From: Dehalococcoidia bacterium
Lineage (GTDB): Bacteria; Chloroflexota; Dehalococcoidia; SAR202; UBA826
Length of the DNA: 26,531 bases
Direction of reading: 5' to 3'
Assembly: GCA_012965485.1 (NCBI GenBank)
Contig: DTSF01000228.1
Span: 1 to 26,531 of the forward strand
In this document: positions 17,125 through 23,321 of the stretch, piece by piece
Position numbering within the stretch: position 1 is the first letter of the stretch
How the letters are laid out: the number at the start of each line of letters is the position of its first letter
Notes under the pieces: generated by a model
What the model saw: the letters and a program-made list of their open reading frames with translations, nothing else
Databases searched by the model: none
What the model was told of the DNA's origin: nothing
Position numbers and translations under genes: made by a program

Positions 17125-17395
17125 TCACTTCTGATCGGATTTAAAGAATATTCGCTCTAATCCAATGCCACAGATAATGTCGCCCCAGTTATCCCATTCC
17201 TGAATATGGCTAATGGAAGAATTACCTTAAGGCAAGTACTATGAGGCCTGAAACAATCATGTGTCTAAAACCTCAGACAGCACCCAATCTAAGCGACTGA
17301 TACATGAAACTTTAATATGAGGCCCACACAACCTAAATCATCCAACCACGATAAGAAGAGATAAATTATACTAGTAAATTTTCATCTTTGAGCAC
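17125..17395. other. Non-coding stretch, left half of the gap before the peroxiredoxin
   Basis: No convincing gene is seen here. There is an 8-base palindrome GAATATTC inside a weak inverted repeat (GGATT 17137-17141 with AATCC 17159-17163) but no T-run, so no clear terminator for the upstream operon. The octamer TATGAGGC occurs twice, near 17240 and 17316. TATACT at 17367-17372 could be a -10 box, without a good -35. A 19-codon ORF at 17241-17300 is more likely chance. Confidence 0.5.
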
Positions 17396-17424
17396 TTGAA
17401 AACATATAGGTAAGTGTCTAGGAT
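17396..17424 (+). promoter_or_regulatory. Sigma70-type promoter of the attenuated peroxiredoxin leader
   Basis: TTGAAA (17396-17401) and TAGGAT (17419-17424) are separated by exactly 17 bases, with four of six matches to each consensus. Transcription would start about 17431-17433, at or just before the ATG of the leader ORF, so the leader message may be leaderless. If the TATACT further upstream is used instead, AGGA at 17420-17423 could act as the ribosome binding site, nine bases before the ATG. Confidence 0.5.
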
Positions 17425-17432
17425 AGTTAGCG

Positions 17433-17498
17433 ATGAGTGAATTAATAAGCATATCCAAGTGTTCCTGTTGCACCGATCCAAGGGAATCGGGGTCTTGA
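17433..17498 (+). CDS. Cysteine-rich leader peptide (21 codons)
   Basis: ATG 17433 to TGA 17496-17498 encodes a 21-residue peptide starting MSELISISK and continuing CSCCTDPRESGS. Three of four consecutive codons (17460-17471) are Cys: TGT, TCC, TGT, TGC. An in-frame TAG at 17424-17426 rules out a longer ORF. The 5' arm of the first hairpin (17473-17477) starts two bases after the last Cys codon, and the stop codon lies within the 5' arm of the second. A ribosome stalled at the Cys codons would therefore mask the first hairpin, and one that reaches the stop would mask the second. This is the layout of a transcription-attenuation leader peptide. The inferred role is sensing charged Cys-tRNA to set expression of the downstream peroxiredoxin and DUF4395 genes. 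Initiation may be leaderless or from AGGA. Confidence 0.6.
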   Translation: MSELISISKCSCCTDPRESGS

Positions 17499-17538
17499 TC
17501 ACAGACTAGAATAACACTAGTTAATCAAGAAAGACCCC
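17473..17538 (+). promoter_or_regulatory. Overlapping leader hairpins (anti-antiterminator and antiterminator)
   Basis: Hairpin A pairs CCGAT (17473-17477) with ATCGG (17486-17490). Hairpin B pairs GGGGTCTTGAT (17489-17499) with ATCAA (17524-17528) and GACCCC (17533-17538), leaving a four-base bulge GAAA. Inside B sits a smaller stem ACTAG (17505-17509) with CTAGT (17517-17521). A and B compete for G17489-G17490. B contains the CCCC needed for the terminator stem at 17534-17551, so B and the terminator exclude each other. The pairings are read directly from the bases; folding energies were not calculated. Confidence 0.6.
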
Positions 17539-17556
17539 GCGTCAGCGGGGTTTTTT
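17534..17556 (+). terminator. Intrinsic terminator in the peroxiredoxin leader (attenuator)
   Basis: ACCCCGC (17534-17540), loop GTCA, GCGGGGT (17545-17551) form a seven-pair GC-rich stem continuing into six T. It ends only a few bases before the AGGAG (17561-17565) of the peroxiredoxin gene, so it would stop transcription from the promoter at 17396 before the gene. That position points to an attenuator rather than the end of the upstream operon, though it could also end a roughly 130-base small RNA. Confidence 0.85.
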
Positions 17557-17571
17557 AATTAGGAGAATAAC

Positions 17572-18225
17572 ATGAGTTTAAGAATCGGGGATGAAGCCCC
17601 TAACTTCACAGCAAGTACAACACAAGGTGAAATAAATTTTCATGATTGGCTCGGGGAACAATGGGGGGTATTCATGTCTCACCCAGCTGATTTTACCCCA
17701 GTATGCACTACTGAAATAGGAAAAGTGGCACAGCTGAAATCTGAATTCACTGAAAGAAATGCGAAGGTTCTTGTAGTTAGTGTAGGTACGAAGGAGGGAA
17801 TGACCGCATTAGATTCACACAAGGAATGGATAACAGATGTAAATGAAACGCAAAATGCCAATGTGGATTTCCCACTAGTGGAAGATACTAGCAAGGCAAT
17901 TGCCAATGCCTACGGGATGATACATCCCAATGCAACCGACACTTTAACTGTTAGGTCTGTCTTTATTATTGGGCCCGACAAACTAGTGAAATTAATCATC
18001 TCTTATCCAGCGTCGACCGGACGAAATTTTGTCGAAATTTTAAGAGTTTTAGATTCGTTACAACTCACAGCCAACTATCAAGTAGCAACGCCAGCTGATT
18101 GGAAATATGGGCAAGAGTGCATAATCGTGCCAGCTGTAGCTACAGAAGACATTCCGGGCAAATTTCCAAAAGGCCACACTATAGTAAAAGAATACCTCCG
18201 AACCACTCCTCAACCCAACTTATAG
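17572..18225 (+). CDS. Peroxiredoxin, Prx6 (1-Cys-like) subfamily
   Basis: The 217-residue protein is a Prx6-type peroxiredoxin: Pro38, Thr42 and peroxidatic Cys45 in HPADFTPVCTTE, supporting Arg128 in TVRSVFIIGP, and the long C-terminal extension typical of Prx6 (ATPADWKYG, then FPKGHTIVKEYLRTTPQP). It reduces hydrogen peroxide and organic peroxides in the cytoplasm. The only other cysteine is Cys183 in GQECIIVP, a position that is often not Cys in the subfamily; it might act in resolution but this is uncertain. AGGAG lies six bases before the ATG and immediately after the attenuator T-run. The DUF4395 gene follows after 13 bases. Expression is probably governed by the leader with its Cys-rich peptide. 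Confidence 0.94.
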   Translation: MSLRIGDEAPNFTASTTQGEINFHDWLGEQWGVFMSHPADFTPVCTTEIGKVAQLKSEFTERNAKVLVVSVGTKEGMTALDSHKEWITDVNETQNANVDFPLVEDTSKAIANAYGMIHPNATDTLTVRSVFIIGPDKLVKLIISYPASTGRNFVEILRVLDSLQLTANYQVATPADWKYGQECIIVPAVATEDIPGKFPKGHTIVKEYLRTTPQPNL

Positions 18226-18238
18226 AATCTCAAACGAT

Positions 18239-18730
18239 ATGAGGCAGTTTTTTTCGTTCCCAGAATTTATTAATGAGCCAGCAGCAAGACTTGTTGCTTC
18301 TGGAGTGTTGTTAATGTCACTTATATCTATTGCGCTTATCAGCTTGAATACAAACTTGGTTTTGATAATCCTACTGGCAATGGTTTATGGGTTCTTAGCT
18401 AGAGTCTCGTCCGGGCCAAAAGTGAGCCCACTCGCTTTAGTGGTAACAAAAATTCTGGTTCCCAAATTAAATTTAGAAGAGAGATTAGTCCCAGGTCCAC
18501 CAAAACGGTTTGCCCAAAGCGTAGGACTGGTATTTTCCATATTAATTTTAAGCTTATGGCTGACCGGCCTGTATACAGTCACTGTAGCTTTATTATCAAT
18601 CCTGAGTGTCTTCGCATTCCTAGAAGCTGTAATTGGTTACTGCTTCGGGTGTAAGGTTTTCAAAGTTTTGATTTATGCAGGGCTTGTGCCAGAACACATT
18701 TGTGAACAGTGTGCAGTTTATGAATACTAA
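18239..18730 (+). CDS. DUF4395 membrane protein with Cys-rich tail
   Basis: The 163-residue protein has several hydrophobic segments, around residues 18-35, 38-52, 93-112 and 113-134, consistent with about four membrane helices. FINEPAARLVASGVLL, VSSGPKVSPLA, a basic loop with PGPPKRFAQSVGLVFS, and FLEAVIGYCFGCKVF are hallmarks of DUF4395. Cysteines cluster at the C-terminus: a C-x2-C in GYCFGC and a second C-x2-C in ICEQC. The function of DUF4395 is not established; members are often found beside thioredoxin-like or rhodanese genes, which hints at thiol or sulfur chemistry at the membrane. It starts 13 bases after the peroxiredoxin stop with no clear ribosome binding site, so translation is probably coupled. 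It shares the attenuated transcript. Confidence 0.85.
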   Translation: MRQFFSFPEFINEPAARLVASGVLLMSLISIALISLNTNLVLIILLAMVYGFLARVSSGPKVSPLALVVTKILVPKLNLEERLVPGPPKRFAQSVGLVFSILILSLWLTGLYTVTVALLSILSVFAFLEAVIGYCFGCKVFKVLIYAGLVPEHICEQCAVYEY

Positions 18731-18763
18731 AATACAATCGAAACGCACCGCAGAAAATCACAC

Positions 18764-19735
18764 TTGTTAAGAACATTAGCTAGCTCACGTATCCCGTTTA
18801 TAGACCGTTTCACCAAGGTTGGGCCTAACGGTTTAGGCTTCCACACTACTGCAGAGGAAGTGACAAAGTCTCTGGATCTCAAAGACAAAACAATCCTGGT
18901 AACAGGGGCTAATTCCGGTCTTGGTCTGGAAACAGTAAGAGTCTTGTCTTTAAGGGGCGCCACGGTAATAGGCCTAGCGAGAACAACGGAGAAGGCTGAA
19001 TCAATAAGTTCGATCTCTAACCAACAATTCATCCCACTTATGTGTGATTTGTCAGAACCAGGTTTGATTGCTCAATGTGCCGATCATGTGATCAGAAAAG
19101 GTATAGAGATAGATTCCATAATTTGCAATGCTGGAATTATGGCATTACCTAAGTTACAGCAAAAATACGGCGTGGAATTGCAATTTTTAACTAATCACAT
19201 TGGGCATTTTATGTTGGTCTCCCTATTACAGAAGACTTTGTCTAAAGAAGCACGGATAACTGTTGTTTCAAGCTCAGCCCACAGTGTATTTTCCTATCCG
19301 GACGGAATTCAGTTTAATAATTTTTCCGGCAAAAAAAAATATAATCCCCACAAAGCTTATGGTCATTCCAAATTAGCAAATCTTTTATTCGCAAATGAAC
19401 TGGCAAGACGTTTTGAATCCACTAGTCAAACAGCCAACGCAGTACATCCCGGCGTTATCAGAACCAATTTATTGAGACATTACAACCCTGTTCTGAAACA
19501 CGGGTCAGTTGTACTTGAAAAGCTCTTTTTTAAAAATGTTCGACAAGGAGCAGCCACACAGGTCTACGTCAGTACCCATCCTGACCTTCAAGGGGCTAGC
19601 GGCGAATATTATTCAAACTGTAATTTAAAAGAACCTTCCAAACATGGGAAAGATCAATTAATGGCAAAAAAGTTGTGGGACTTCTCAGAAAAAATTATGA
19701 CTAAGATATCAACCGGGGATGACTGGAAAGATTAA
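18764..19735 (+). CDS. Short-chain dehydrogenase, retinol-dehydrogenase/protochlorophyllide-reductase-like
   Basis: This 323-residue extended SDR begins at TTG 18764; between the DUF4395 stop in the same frame and this codon there is no ATG or GTG. TGANSGLG is at 47-54, Arg73 (LART) after strand 2 favours NADPH, NAG is at 122-124, the catalytic Ser is near 170, and Tyr199-x3-Lys203 lies in YGHSKLANLLFANELARR. NHIGHFMLVSLL and VHPGVIRTNL are characteristic of the retinol dehydrogenase, WWOX and protochlorophyllide reductase branch. A chlorophyll role is unlikely here. The probable activity is NADPH-dependent reduction of a hydrophobic aldehyde or ketone. An N-terminal extension of about 40 residues precedes the fold. 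It follows DUF4395 by 33 bases and is likely in the same transcript. Confidence 0.88.
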   Translation: MLRTLASSRIPFIDRFTKVGPNGLGFHTTAEEVTKSLDLKDKTILVTGANSGLGLETVRVLSLRGATVIGLARTTEKAESISSISNQQFIPLMCDLSEPGLIAQCADHVIRKGIEIDSIICNAGIMALPKLQQKYGVELQFLTNHIGHFMLVSLLQKTLSKEARITVVSSSAHSVFSYPDGIQFNNFSGKKKYNPHKAYGHSKLANLLFANELARRFESTSQTANAVHPGVIRTNLLRHYNPVLKHGSVVLEKLFFKNVRQGAATQVYVSTHPDLQGASGEYYSNCNLKEPSKHGKDQLMAKKLWDFSEKIMTKISTGDDWKD

Positions 19736-19760
19736 ATTATTGATCAAAAGATAAATAAGG

Positions 19761-19777
19761 ATTCAATCCCATTGAAT
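19761..19777. repeat. 7-bp perfect inverted repeat, possible operator
   Basis: ATTCAAT, spacer CCC, ATTGAAT lie in the 177-base gap before the Ddn-like gene. The form suits a dimeric repressor site, but AT-rich repeats of this length can occur by chance and no matching copy was noticed elsewhere. The rest of the gap shows only tiny ORFs and no terminator. Confidence 0.3.
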
Positions 19778-19912
19778 ACAGGATATACTGGGGGAAGTAA
19801 TCAAGCCATGGCTCAGAAATAATAGTCAAAAACATCATAAAGAGAACGTTATATGAGCAGCCCAGCCTAATGAATGTGATAACAAGAAGGTATCTTAAAA
19901 GGAAGTTTGGAA

Positions 19913-20359
19913 ATGGCTGAGTACATACCAAGCCCCAGAGATTGGGTTAGAGAGCAAGTTGAGCAATATGAATCGAGCGGAGGAAAGGAAGGTACTACTC
20001 TCAGAGAGACCGGCCTTTCAGTCATAATAGTGACCAATATTGGCAATAAGACTGGAGCCGTAAGAAAAACTCCTCTCATGAGAGCAGTGGATGGACCCAA
20101 TTACATACTGGTTGCATCAACAGGAGGGGCCCCTAAACACCCTGTCTGGTATTTTAATTTGAAGGCTAATCCCTCGGTCAAAATTCAGGATGGGCCGAAT
20201 ATACATGATATGACGGTGAGGGAAATCACTACCTCTGATGACAGAAAACGACTTTGGGACATAGCCGTCAATGCATACCCACCGTATCAGGAATACCAAG
20301 ATAGAACAGACCGGATGATCCCGGTTTTTTTGGCTGAACCAGACCCCAAGACTACCTAA
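19913..20359 (+). CDS. Deazaflavin (F420)-dependent nitroreductase-family protein, Ddn-like
   Basis: The start at ATG 19913 is supported by AAGGAAG seven bases upstream; a TTG at 19907 is also in frame. The 148-residue split-barrel protein has the marks of the Ddn/FDOR-A group: GNKTGAVRKTPLM (44-56), GGAPKHPVWYFNLKANPSV (71-89) and a tyrosine cluster AYPPYQEYQDRTDRMIPVF (121-139). Members bind reduced coenzyme F420 and transfer hydride to quinones, enones or nitro compounds. The presence of this protein suggests the host makes F420, but no F420 synthesis gene is in the window. It is first in a run of closely spaced genes and its stop overlaps the ribosome binding site of the next. Confidence 0.88.
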   Translation: MAEYIPSPRDWVREQVEQYESSGGKEGTTLRETGLSVIIVTNIGNKTGAVRKTPLMRAVDGPNYILVASTGGAPKHPVWYFNLKANPSVKIQDGPNIHDMTVREITTSDDRKRLWDIAVNAYPPYQEYQDRTDRMIPVFLAEPDPKTT

Positions 20360-20369
20360 GGGTATATTC

Positions 20370-21416
20370 TTGAAAATAGGAATATTTGACCACGTAGAGC
20401 GGCTTCATTCTGTATCTCTGAGCAAACAATACTATCAGCGAATATCGATGGTCCAAACTGCTGAAACATTGGGATTCTACTCATATCATGTAGCTGAACA
20501 TCATCATTCACCATTAACAGCAGCCCCGGTTCAAGGTCCATATCTTGGGGCCCTAGCCTCGGTCACATCAAGTATTCGACTGTGTCCGTTAGTGTATGTC
20601 CTCCCTCTGCATCACCCCATCAGAATCATTGAGGAAATATGTACACTGGACAATCTCACAGAGGGTAGATTAGACATTGGATTCGGCAGAGGAGCCCCAG
20701 TTGGAGACGAGTTGGCCATGTGGGGACAAAACCCAGTTGAATCCGATAGCATATATCAGGAATCTTTAGAAATCATAATGCAAGGTCTGACTAGCGAATT
20801 CGTCAACTTCACCGGAAAACATTATGACCTGAAAGATCTTTGGATGGAAATAACCCCTTACCAGCAGCCGCATCCTCCTATTTGGGTTGCTGGAAATCCT
20901 GTCAAGGCAGGCCGCATCGGTGCAAATTTAATAACGGAAGGAACAATTGATAAGCTCCCAAAAATCAATAAGATTTATTCGGAAACCCGCTCTGAACACG
21001 AGTCTAACGAAACAGTGTTTCATTTCCCTCAGAGCCCTCTTCTAGGTGTTTCCAAACGCATATTAATTGGAAAAACAGACGAATCTACTTTATCGAGAGC
21101 GAAAGAATCGTTCAAGGTATACCGTTCCAACTTCCGTAAACCTCTTCCAGGTGGAGAAAGTCGCAGACCTAAGATAATGGTGGAAAGTGAAATTGGGAAT
21201 AGGGTGCTGCCTTGGACCATTGATTTTGAAACCGCCATTAAAAGGGAGCAAGTGATTGCAGGATCTGCCAAATCAGTTCTACAGTATCTGGAAAATTACA
21301 AAATAAACAGTGGGTGCAATTTTTTACTTCTTTCTTTCCAGTGGGGAGATCTTAATCATGAAGAAGCTATTAACACAATGAAAGTAATCGGAGATCAATT
21401 CGTCCGATCACAATAA
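20370..21416 (+). CDS. LLM-class flavin-dependent oxidoreductase
   Basis: The start is TTG 20370, with AAGGG (20358-20362 region) overlapping the previous gene's stop codon. The 348-residue barrel protein has MKIGIFDHVER, FYSYHVAEHHHSPLTAAP (about 36-53), IRLCPLVYVLPLHHPIRIIEE (about 67-87) and GRLDIGFGRGAPVGDE, all typical of bacterial-luciferase-like monooxygenases. PPIWVAGNP marks the later barrel strand. It probably uses reduced FMN and oxygen on an organic substrate; a paired reductase is not adjacent. The His-rich EHHHSP loop is near the presumed active site. It differs strongly from the LLM protein at 15925 and from the one that follows, so these three are not recent copies. Confidence 0.88.
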   Translation: MKIGIFDHVERLHSVSLSKQYYQRISMVQTAETLGFYSYHVAEHHHSPLTAAPVQGPYLGALASVTSSIRLCPLVYVLPLHHPIRIIEEICTLDNLTEGRLDIGFGRGAPVGDELAMWGQNPVESDSIYQESLEIIMQGLTSEFVNFTGKHYDLKDLWMEITPYQQPHPPIWVAGNPVKAGRIGANLITEGTIDKLPKINKIYSETRSEHESNETVFHFPQSPLLGVSKRILIGKTDESTLSRAKESFKVYRSNFRKPLPGGESRRPKIMVESEIGNRVLPWTIDFETAIKREQVIAGSAKSVLQYLENYKINSGCNFLLLSFQWGDLNHEEAINTMKVIGDQFVRSQ

Positions 21417-21455
21417 CAAACGGAACAGATTCACATCAACAAAAAGGAGGATGTT

Positions 21456-22457
21456 TTGGGTAAAGTTGGAATAATGGGGCTCAGAGCCCCTGGAGGATCC
21501 TGGGACGAAACCAAGGAATTAGCCATTATGGCTGACGACCTAGGATACAGCTGCATCACTACGGGTGAATCATGGGGTGAAGACGCATTTACTTCTCTCG
21601 CCCAAATAGCCGCAGTTACAACTCGTATCAAGGTTGGTACAAGTATCGTTCCAGTATTTGCCAGATCGCCTGCGAACCTTGCAATGACAGCATTAAACAT
21701 GGACGTGATGTCAAAAGGCAGGTTTTTTCTCGGACTAGGTGCAAGTGGTAAGTTGGTTATTGAAGACCTACACGGTGAGAAGTTTTCAAAACCCATAACA
21801 AGAATAAGGGAATATGTAGACATCCTTCGAAAAGCTATGAGGGGTGAGAGGTTAGATCATTCAGGAGAATTCTTTGAAATAAGTAGATTCAAGTTGAGGT
21901 TCACCCCTCACCGACCTGATTTGCCGATCTACATAGCATCATTGAGCCCGCCCAGCCTTCGAATGACAGGTGAAATAGCAGATGGTTGGCTACCTATCTT
22001 CCTGGCCCCATCGCGAATGGATGCTGCAGTGGCTCAATTAAAGGAAGGTGCTGAGTCTGCAAACAGGGGTTTAAATGACATCACCATTTCACCCCAGGTC
22101 TCTGTTTATATGACAGATGACCCCAAAGCTGCAAGGGATCGTGAGCGTCCACACATCTCCTTCTATATTGGGGGTATGGGAGTCTTTTACCACCAATATA
22201 TGCATCGAATCGGATTTGGGGAAGAAGCAGATATGGTAAGAAAGGCCTACATGGATAAGGAACGTGGCAAAGCCGCCAGCCTTGTCACGGATGAAATGGT
22301 TGACGCAACAACCATAATCGGTACTCCCCAAGAATGCGCAGGTCAAATGGAAAAGTTTTTTGATGCCGGTGTCGATGAAATAAGATTGGTACTCAATGAA
22401 GATACCAAGAAAGGTTATGAAGAGACTATCCGACACCTCGCCCCCTACATCAACTAG
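21456..22457 (+). CDS. LLM-class oxidoreductase, F420-dependent (Mer-like) branch
   Basis: Translation starts at TTG 21456, five bases after a perfect AAGGAGG (21444-21450); an ATG at 21451 is out of frame and stops quickly. The 333-residue product has KVGIMGLRAPGG, DLGYSCITTGESWGEDAF (about 29-46), TRIKVGTSIVPVFARSPANLAM (first 20 residues about 56-75) and LGLGASGKLVIEDLHGEKF (about 92-110). These resemble F420-dependent methylene-tetrahydromethanopterin-reductase-like and F420-dependent glucose-6-phosphate-dehydrogenase-like members of the luciferase superfamily. PDLPIYIASLSPPSLRMTGE and IIGTPQECAGQMEKF are also typical. F420 rather than FMN as cofactor is inferred from family similarity and from the Ddn-like gene two positions upstream. 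The substrate is unknown. Confidence 0.87.
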   Translation: MGKVGIMGLRAPGGSWDETKELAIMADDLGYSCITTGESWGEDAFTSLAQIAAVTTRIKVGTSIVPVFARSPANLAMTALNMDVMSKGRFFLGLGASGKLVIEDLHGEKFSKPITRIREYVDILRKAMRGERLDHSGEFFEISRFKLRFTPHRPDLPIYIASLSPPSLRMTGEIADGWLPIFLAPSRMDAAVAQLKEGAESANRGLNDITISPQVSVYMTDDPKAARDRERPHISFYIGGMGVFYHQYMHRIGFGEEADMVRKAYMDKERGKAASLVTDEMVDATTIIGTPQECAGQMEKFFDAGVDEIRLVLNEDTKKGYEETIRHLAPYIN

Positions 22458-22477
22458 TGGCACGGGAGGACCAAAGA

Positions 22478-22822
22478 ATGTCCATGACGATTAAAACTCT
22501 CATAGAGGAGTCTAATCAGACCGCTAAAACTAAGGGATGGTGGGAAGACTCTGATAGAAATATAGGGGAGATACTTGCACTTATCCATAGCGAAGTAAGT
22601 GAAGCTCTTGAAGTATATAGAGTGAAAGGGAAAGATTGCCTACACGAAAATTGGTTCGACGAAAAAGGTAAACCAGAGGGGTTTACTGTGGAATTGGCTG
22701 ATGTGATCATCAGAATAGCCGATTTATGTGGGGAGTTTGGTTTGGATTTAGAGAGCGCTTTAACCACAAAGTTATCCTATAACCAATCGAGGCCTTACCG
22801 TCATGGCAACAAAAAAGCCTGA
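22478..22822 (+). CDS. MazG-like nucleotide pyrophosphohydrolase
   Basis: ATG 22478 is chosen because GGGAGGA lies seven bases upstream; a GTG at 22457 overlapping the previous stop is less likely. The 114-residue all-alpha protein carries the MazG metal-binding pattern, Glu39-x2-Glu42 (HSEVSEALE) and Glu72-x2-Asp75 (ELADVIIRIAD). Such proteins split non-canonical or excess nucleoside triphosphates into monophosphate and pyrophosphate using magnesium. The short single-domain form with WWED near the start resembles phage and bacterial house-cleaning MazG-like enzymes. It seems unrelated in function to its catabolic neighbours, apart from a possible role in preventing damage from oxidised nucleotides. 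Confidence 0.85.
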   Translation: MSMTIKTLIEESNQTAKTKGWWEDSDRNIGEILALIHSEVSEALEVYRVKGKDCLHENWFDEKGKPEGFTVELADVIIRIADLCGEFGLDLESALTTKLSYNQSRPYRHGNKKA

Positions 22823-22899
22823 TTGGGTTACGGGTCGCATATTTACTAAGCCAGTTTTTTTTGTTCAAATATGGCAACAATATAGAGGATCGAATATAC

Positions 22900-23295
22900 A
22901 TGTCTTATTTCATAAATCACGTTCATATCAGATCTGAAAATCCCAGGGTTTCAGCCGAATGGTATGAAAAATTCTTTGATGCCAAAATTCTGTCAGAAAG
23001 AGAGGTGATGCCCGAAACCATTACTGTAAGCATGGATGCCGAAGGTTCAGCCAGATTAAATATATCCTCTCAACCTTACGGTTCATCCTCAAAAACCACT
23101 CCTGCAGCGTTAAATCGACTCGGACTTGAACATTTTGGATTCCAAACTGATGATATTCAATCCAACATAGAAAATTTTAGGGAATCAGGAGTCCCGATTG
23201 TTTTAAATATAACTGAGATACAGGGCGGCACAAAGCTGGCCTATATTGAAGGACCCGATAAAGTACTAATTGAATTAGTCCAACCTGCAAATTAA
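22900..23295 (+). CDS. VOC-superfamily (glyoxalase/dioxygenase-like) protein
   Basis: The start is ATG 22900 with AGAGGA (22884-22889) upstream; an in-frame TTG at 22861 would add a poorly conserved 13-residue tail. The 131-residue protein is one vicinal-oxygen-chelate domain of two beta-alpha-beta3 units. The first begins INHVHIRSENPRVSAEWYEKFF and the second LEHFGFQTDDIQSNIENF. Likely metal ligands are His7, His78 and Glu125 (LIELVQP). Members include glyoxalase I, methylmalonyl-CoA epimerase and extradiol dioxygenases. This single-domain form would act as a dimer. The substrate is unknown; the position just before the aldolase gene suggests isomerisation or cleavage in the same route. Confidence 0.85.
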   Translation: MSYFINHVHIRSENPRVSAEWYEKFFDAKILSEREVMPETITVSMDAEGSARLNISSQPYGSSSKTTPAALNRLGLEHFGFQTDDIQSNIENFRESGVPIVLNITEIQGGTKLAYIEGPDKVLIELVQPAN

Positions 23296-23321
23296 CCAAC
23301 TTGATAAAGGAGAAAACAGGA

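Noticed and set aside
17241..17300. 19-codon ORF upstream of the peroxiredoxin leader, with AAGG eight bases before its ATG
   Set aside because: No terminator or paired hairpins follow it and codons show no special run; probably chance.
17425..17560. T-box or other known metabolite riboswitch as explanation for the leader
   Set aside because: The T-box core AGGGTGG-ACCGCG is absent and no conserved riboswitch core I know was recognised; the Cys-rich ORF explains the geometry better.
21431..21823. 130-residue minus-strand ORF over the start of the Mer-like LLM gene
   Set aside because: Opposite to a gene with a perfect ribosome binding site and clear family motifs.
22803..22882. Direct repeat ATGGCAACAA before the VOC gene and T8 run as terminator or mobile-element trace
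   Set aside because: Ten-base repeat and an isolated T-run without a stem are within chance expectation.
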